The notes under the pieces are model-generated. The model ran no database searches, was not told the DNA's origin, and saw only the letters and a program-made list of their open reading frames with translations. A program made the position numbers and the translations under genes. This document shows positions 62,893 to 64,000 of a stretch of DNA of 64,000 nt, piece after piece (the first letter of the stretch is position 1; each line of letters opens with the position of its first letter). The DNA is from UBA2040 sp041674745 (lineage in GTDB: Bacteria > Bacteroidota > Bacteroidia > Flavobacteriales_D > Crocinitomicaceae): the NCBI GenBank assembly GCA_041674745.1, contig JBAYVD010000003.1, positions 186,001 through 250,000 on the forward strand, read 5' to 3'.

Positions 62893-63013
62893 AATAGATT
62901 TCTAATGTTTGAGAGTTAAAGTTATAAATTAATTGAGAGTGGATTTCTTTTAAAAACGAAATCTATCCACAGAGCGTTGTTTTTTCCTTAGTTTTAACCA
63001 AGTTTAACGATTG

Positions 63014-63928
63014 ATGAATCCAAAAGCGATAGCGCATATTTCCCAAAGAAGAATTTTATTCTCGCCCTTGAATTGGGGCTGGGGACACGTATCACGCTCG
63101 ATTCCAATTTTGAAACAATTGCTGGCGCAAGACAACGCGATTTGGATTGCTTGCAATGAGGCACAGCAAGAAATTTATACGAACTATTTTCCGGCGATGA
63201 ATTTTGTTGCCTTGGAAAGCTATCCATTTCACTTTCGGGGAAAAGGAAACTTCGCTTGGGATCTGGTGCGTTCTTTCTCGCAATTGGCGCGTTTTTCGAA
63301 AAAAGAAAGGGCTTTTGTGGATTCATTTTGCGGTGAAAAAGCCGTAGATTTGGTTATCAGTGATCACCGTTATTTTTTCAGACATCCAAAAGTTGATTCC
63401 ATATTTGTGACCCATCAAGTCAGTTTGCCTTTACCTTGGTATTTGAAATTTGCCCAGCTTTTTCATCGAAATTTATTGAATCAGTTTTCCGAAATTTGGG
63501 TATTAGATTCTTCAAATCATCAATTTGCAGGGAAATTAAGTCGAGGAAAAACAAACGTTCCGCAACGATTTTTGGGAGCGGTGAGTAGGCTAGAAGGAAT
63601 GAAAATGCCTGCCGAAAAGACGAAAACGGTTGTATTGATTAGCGGTCCGGAACCGTATGCCGAGCAGTTTTATACCGTGCAAAAAAGGAATTTGAAAAAT
63701 GATTCGGATGAAATTGTATTCATTTACAAAGGGAAACGAGAATCAGCCGATGAAATGAAACGCGTCGATTGGTTGGAAATCGATCAAATTCTTTTATCGG
63801 CTAAGAAAATCATTGCTCGATCGGGCTATTCTACGCTAATGGATGTTCATTTTTTGGACTGTGAAGTGGAATGGCACCCAACCCAAGGTCAATTAGAACA
63901 GATTTATTTGAAAGAAATTCATACTTGA
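63014..63928 (+). CDS. GT28-like glycosyltransferase (MurG-type GT-B fold)
   Basis: About 304 residues from the ATG at 63014; a TTG at 63011 is also possible. N-terminal FSPLNWGWGHVSRSIPIL is the GT-B acceptor domain with its glycine loop. The C-terminal donor domain has LISGPEPYAEQF and IIARSGYSTLMD followed by HPTQGQLEQIYL, matching the sugar-nucleotide binding signature of GT28 and relatives. It ends soon after that motif, shorter than many family members (about 330-350), so the C-terminal helix may be missing. Substrate unknown. Confidence 0.78.
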   Translation: MNPKAIAHISQRRILFSPLNWGWGHVSRSIPILKQLLAQDNAIWIACNEAQQEIYTNYFPAMNFVALESYPFHFRGKGNFAWDLVRSFSQLARFSKKERAFVDSFCGEKAVDLVISDHRYFFRHPKVDSIFVTHQVSLPLPWYLKFAQLFHRNLLNQFSEIWVLDSSNHQFAGKLSRGKTNVPQRFLGAVSRLEGMKMPAEKTKTVVLISGPEPYAEQFYTVQKRNLKNDSDEIVFIYKGKRESADEMKRVDWLEIDQILLSAKKIIARSGYSTLMDVHFLDCEVEWHPTQGQLEQIYLKEIHT

Positions 63929-64000
63929 TTTTCGTTACCGAACGATGTGGACGAAGCTATTAAATTTGGCTGAATTTGGGTCGGTTGTGTCGTGCACAAA

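Noticed and set aside
63929..64000. A next gene at the window edge.
   Set aside because: In these 72 bases two minus-strand frames and one plus-strand frame with an ATG at 63945 remain open; the stretch is too short to choose.

Overview
The window is a continuous piece of chromosome from an AT-rich member of the Bacteroidota, most likely Flavobacteriales. A Crocinitomicaceae/Fluviicola-like genome is my guess, not a proof. The evidence is a complete type IX secretion (T9SS) core locus (PorP/SprF-like, GldK, GldL, GldM, GldN and a second GldN), gldB and gldC next to nadE, a secreted protein with a C-terminal T9SS sorting domain, an S46 dipeptidyl peptidase, and repeated TAnnTTTG boxes, the -7 element of Bacteroidota housekeeping promoters. 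I see no insertion sequence, prophage, CRISPR array, rRNA or tRNA. Almost everything is ordinary core genome, densely packed with 4-nt gene overlaps.

Layout. 1-2302: tail of a surface-polysaccharide locus (DegT aminotransferase, initiating sugar transferase, SGNH esterase-like protein). 2299-6061: ZIP metal transporter, methyltransferase, a SiaB/SiaC-type kinase and phosphoprotein pair, coaE, and a membrane protein. 6210-10146: S46 peptidase and a von Willebrand type D protein with a sigma-54-like promoter. 10198-16661: lipoamide dehydrogenase, a large BNR-repeat T9SS cargo protein, lipoyl synthase and an outer-membrane-like protein, all on the minus strand. 16695-23523: OsmC, rlmB, a HAD nucleotidase, upp, an ABC exporter overlapped by an unusual cytosolic solute-binding-fold protein, and ferrochelatase. 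23668-30700: a membrane protein with a GldL-like start, ahcY, a secreted unknown, YchJ, a J-domain protein and a GT-C glycosyltransferase.

30905-37891 is a long minus-strand run: miaB, a sigma-54 activator, lptE, a repeat-invaded acidic TPR-like protein, secG, groES and groEL. 38205-49520, plus strand: topA, a degenerate arginase-fold protein, then PorP/SprF-like, gldK, gldL, gldM, gldN and a gldN paralogue. In this machine GldL and GldM form the proton-driven motor, GldK and GldN form a periplasmic ring, and cargo such as the BNR protein at 11746-14823 is the expected client. 49610-52671: ABC-F ATPase, two small envelope proteins and a ferredoxin. 52668-58763: beta-barrel protein, M48 protease, nadE and another barrel on the minus strand, divergent from gldB-gldC. 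58764-63928: DUF2797 protein, trmB, OsmC, clpX, clpP and a GT28-like glycosyltransferase.

The least expected signal is a set of 7-nucleotide-period repeats of different sequence at three places: inside a coding region (34101-34432), downstream of groEL (30852-30899), and between trmB and the OsmC gene (60255-60397). In the coding case the 7-nt period becomes a 7-residue peptide repeat. No single new system stands out. The best leads are these repeats, the sigma-54 promoter/activator pair, the arginase-like pseudoenzyme beside the T9SS locus, and the exporter plus cytosolic binding protein pair.
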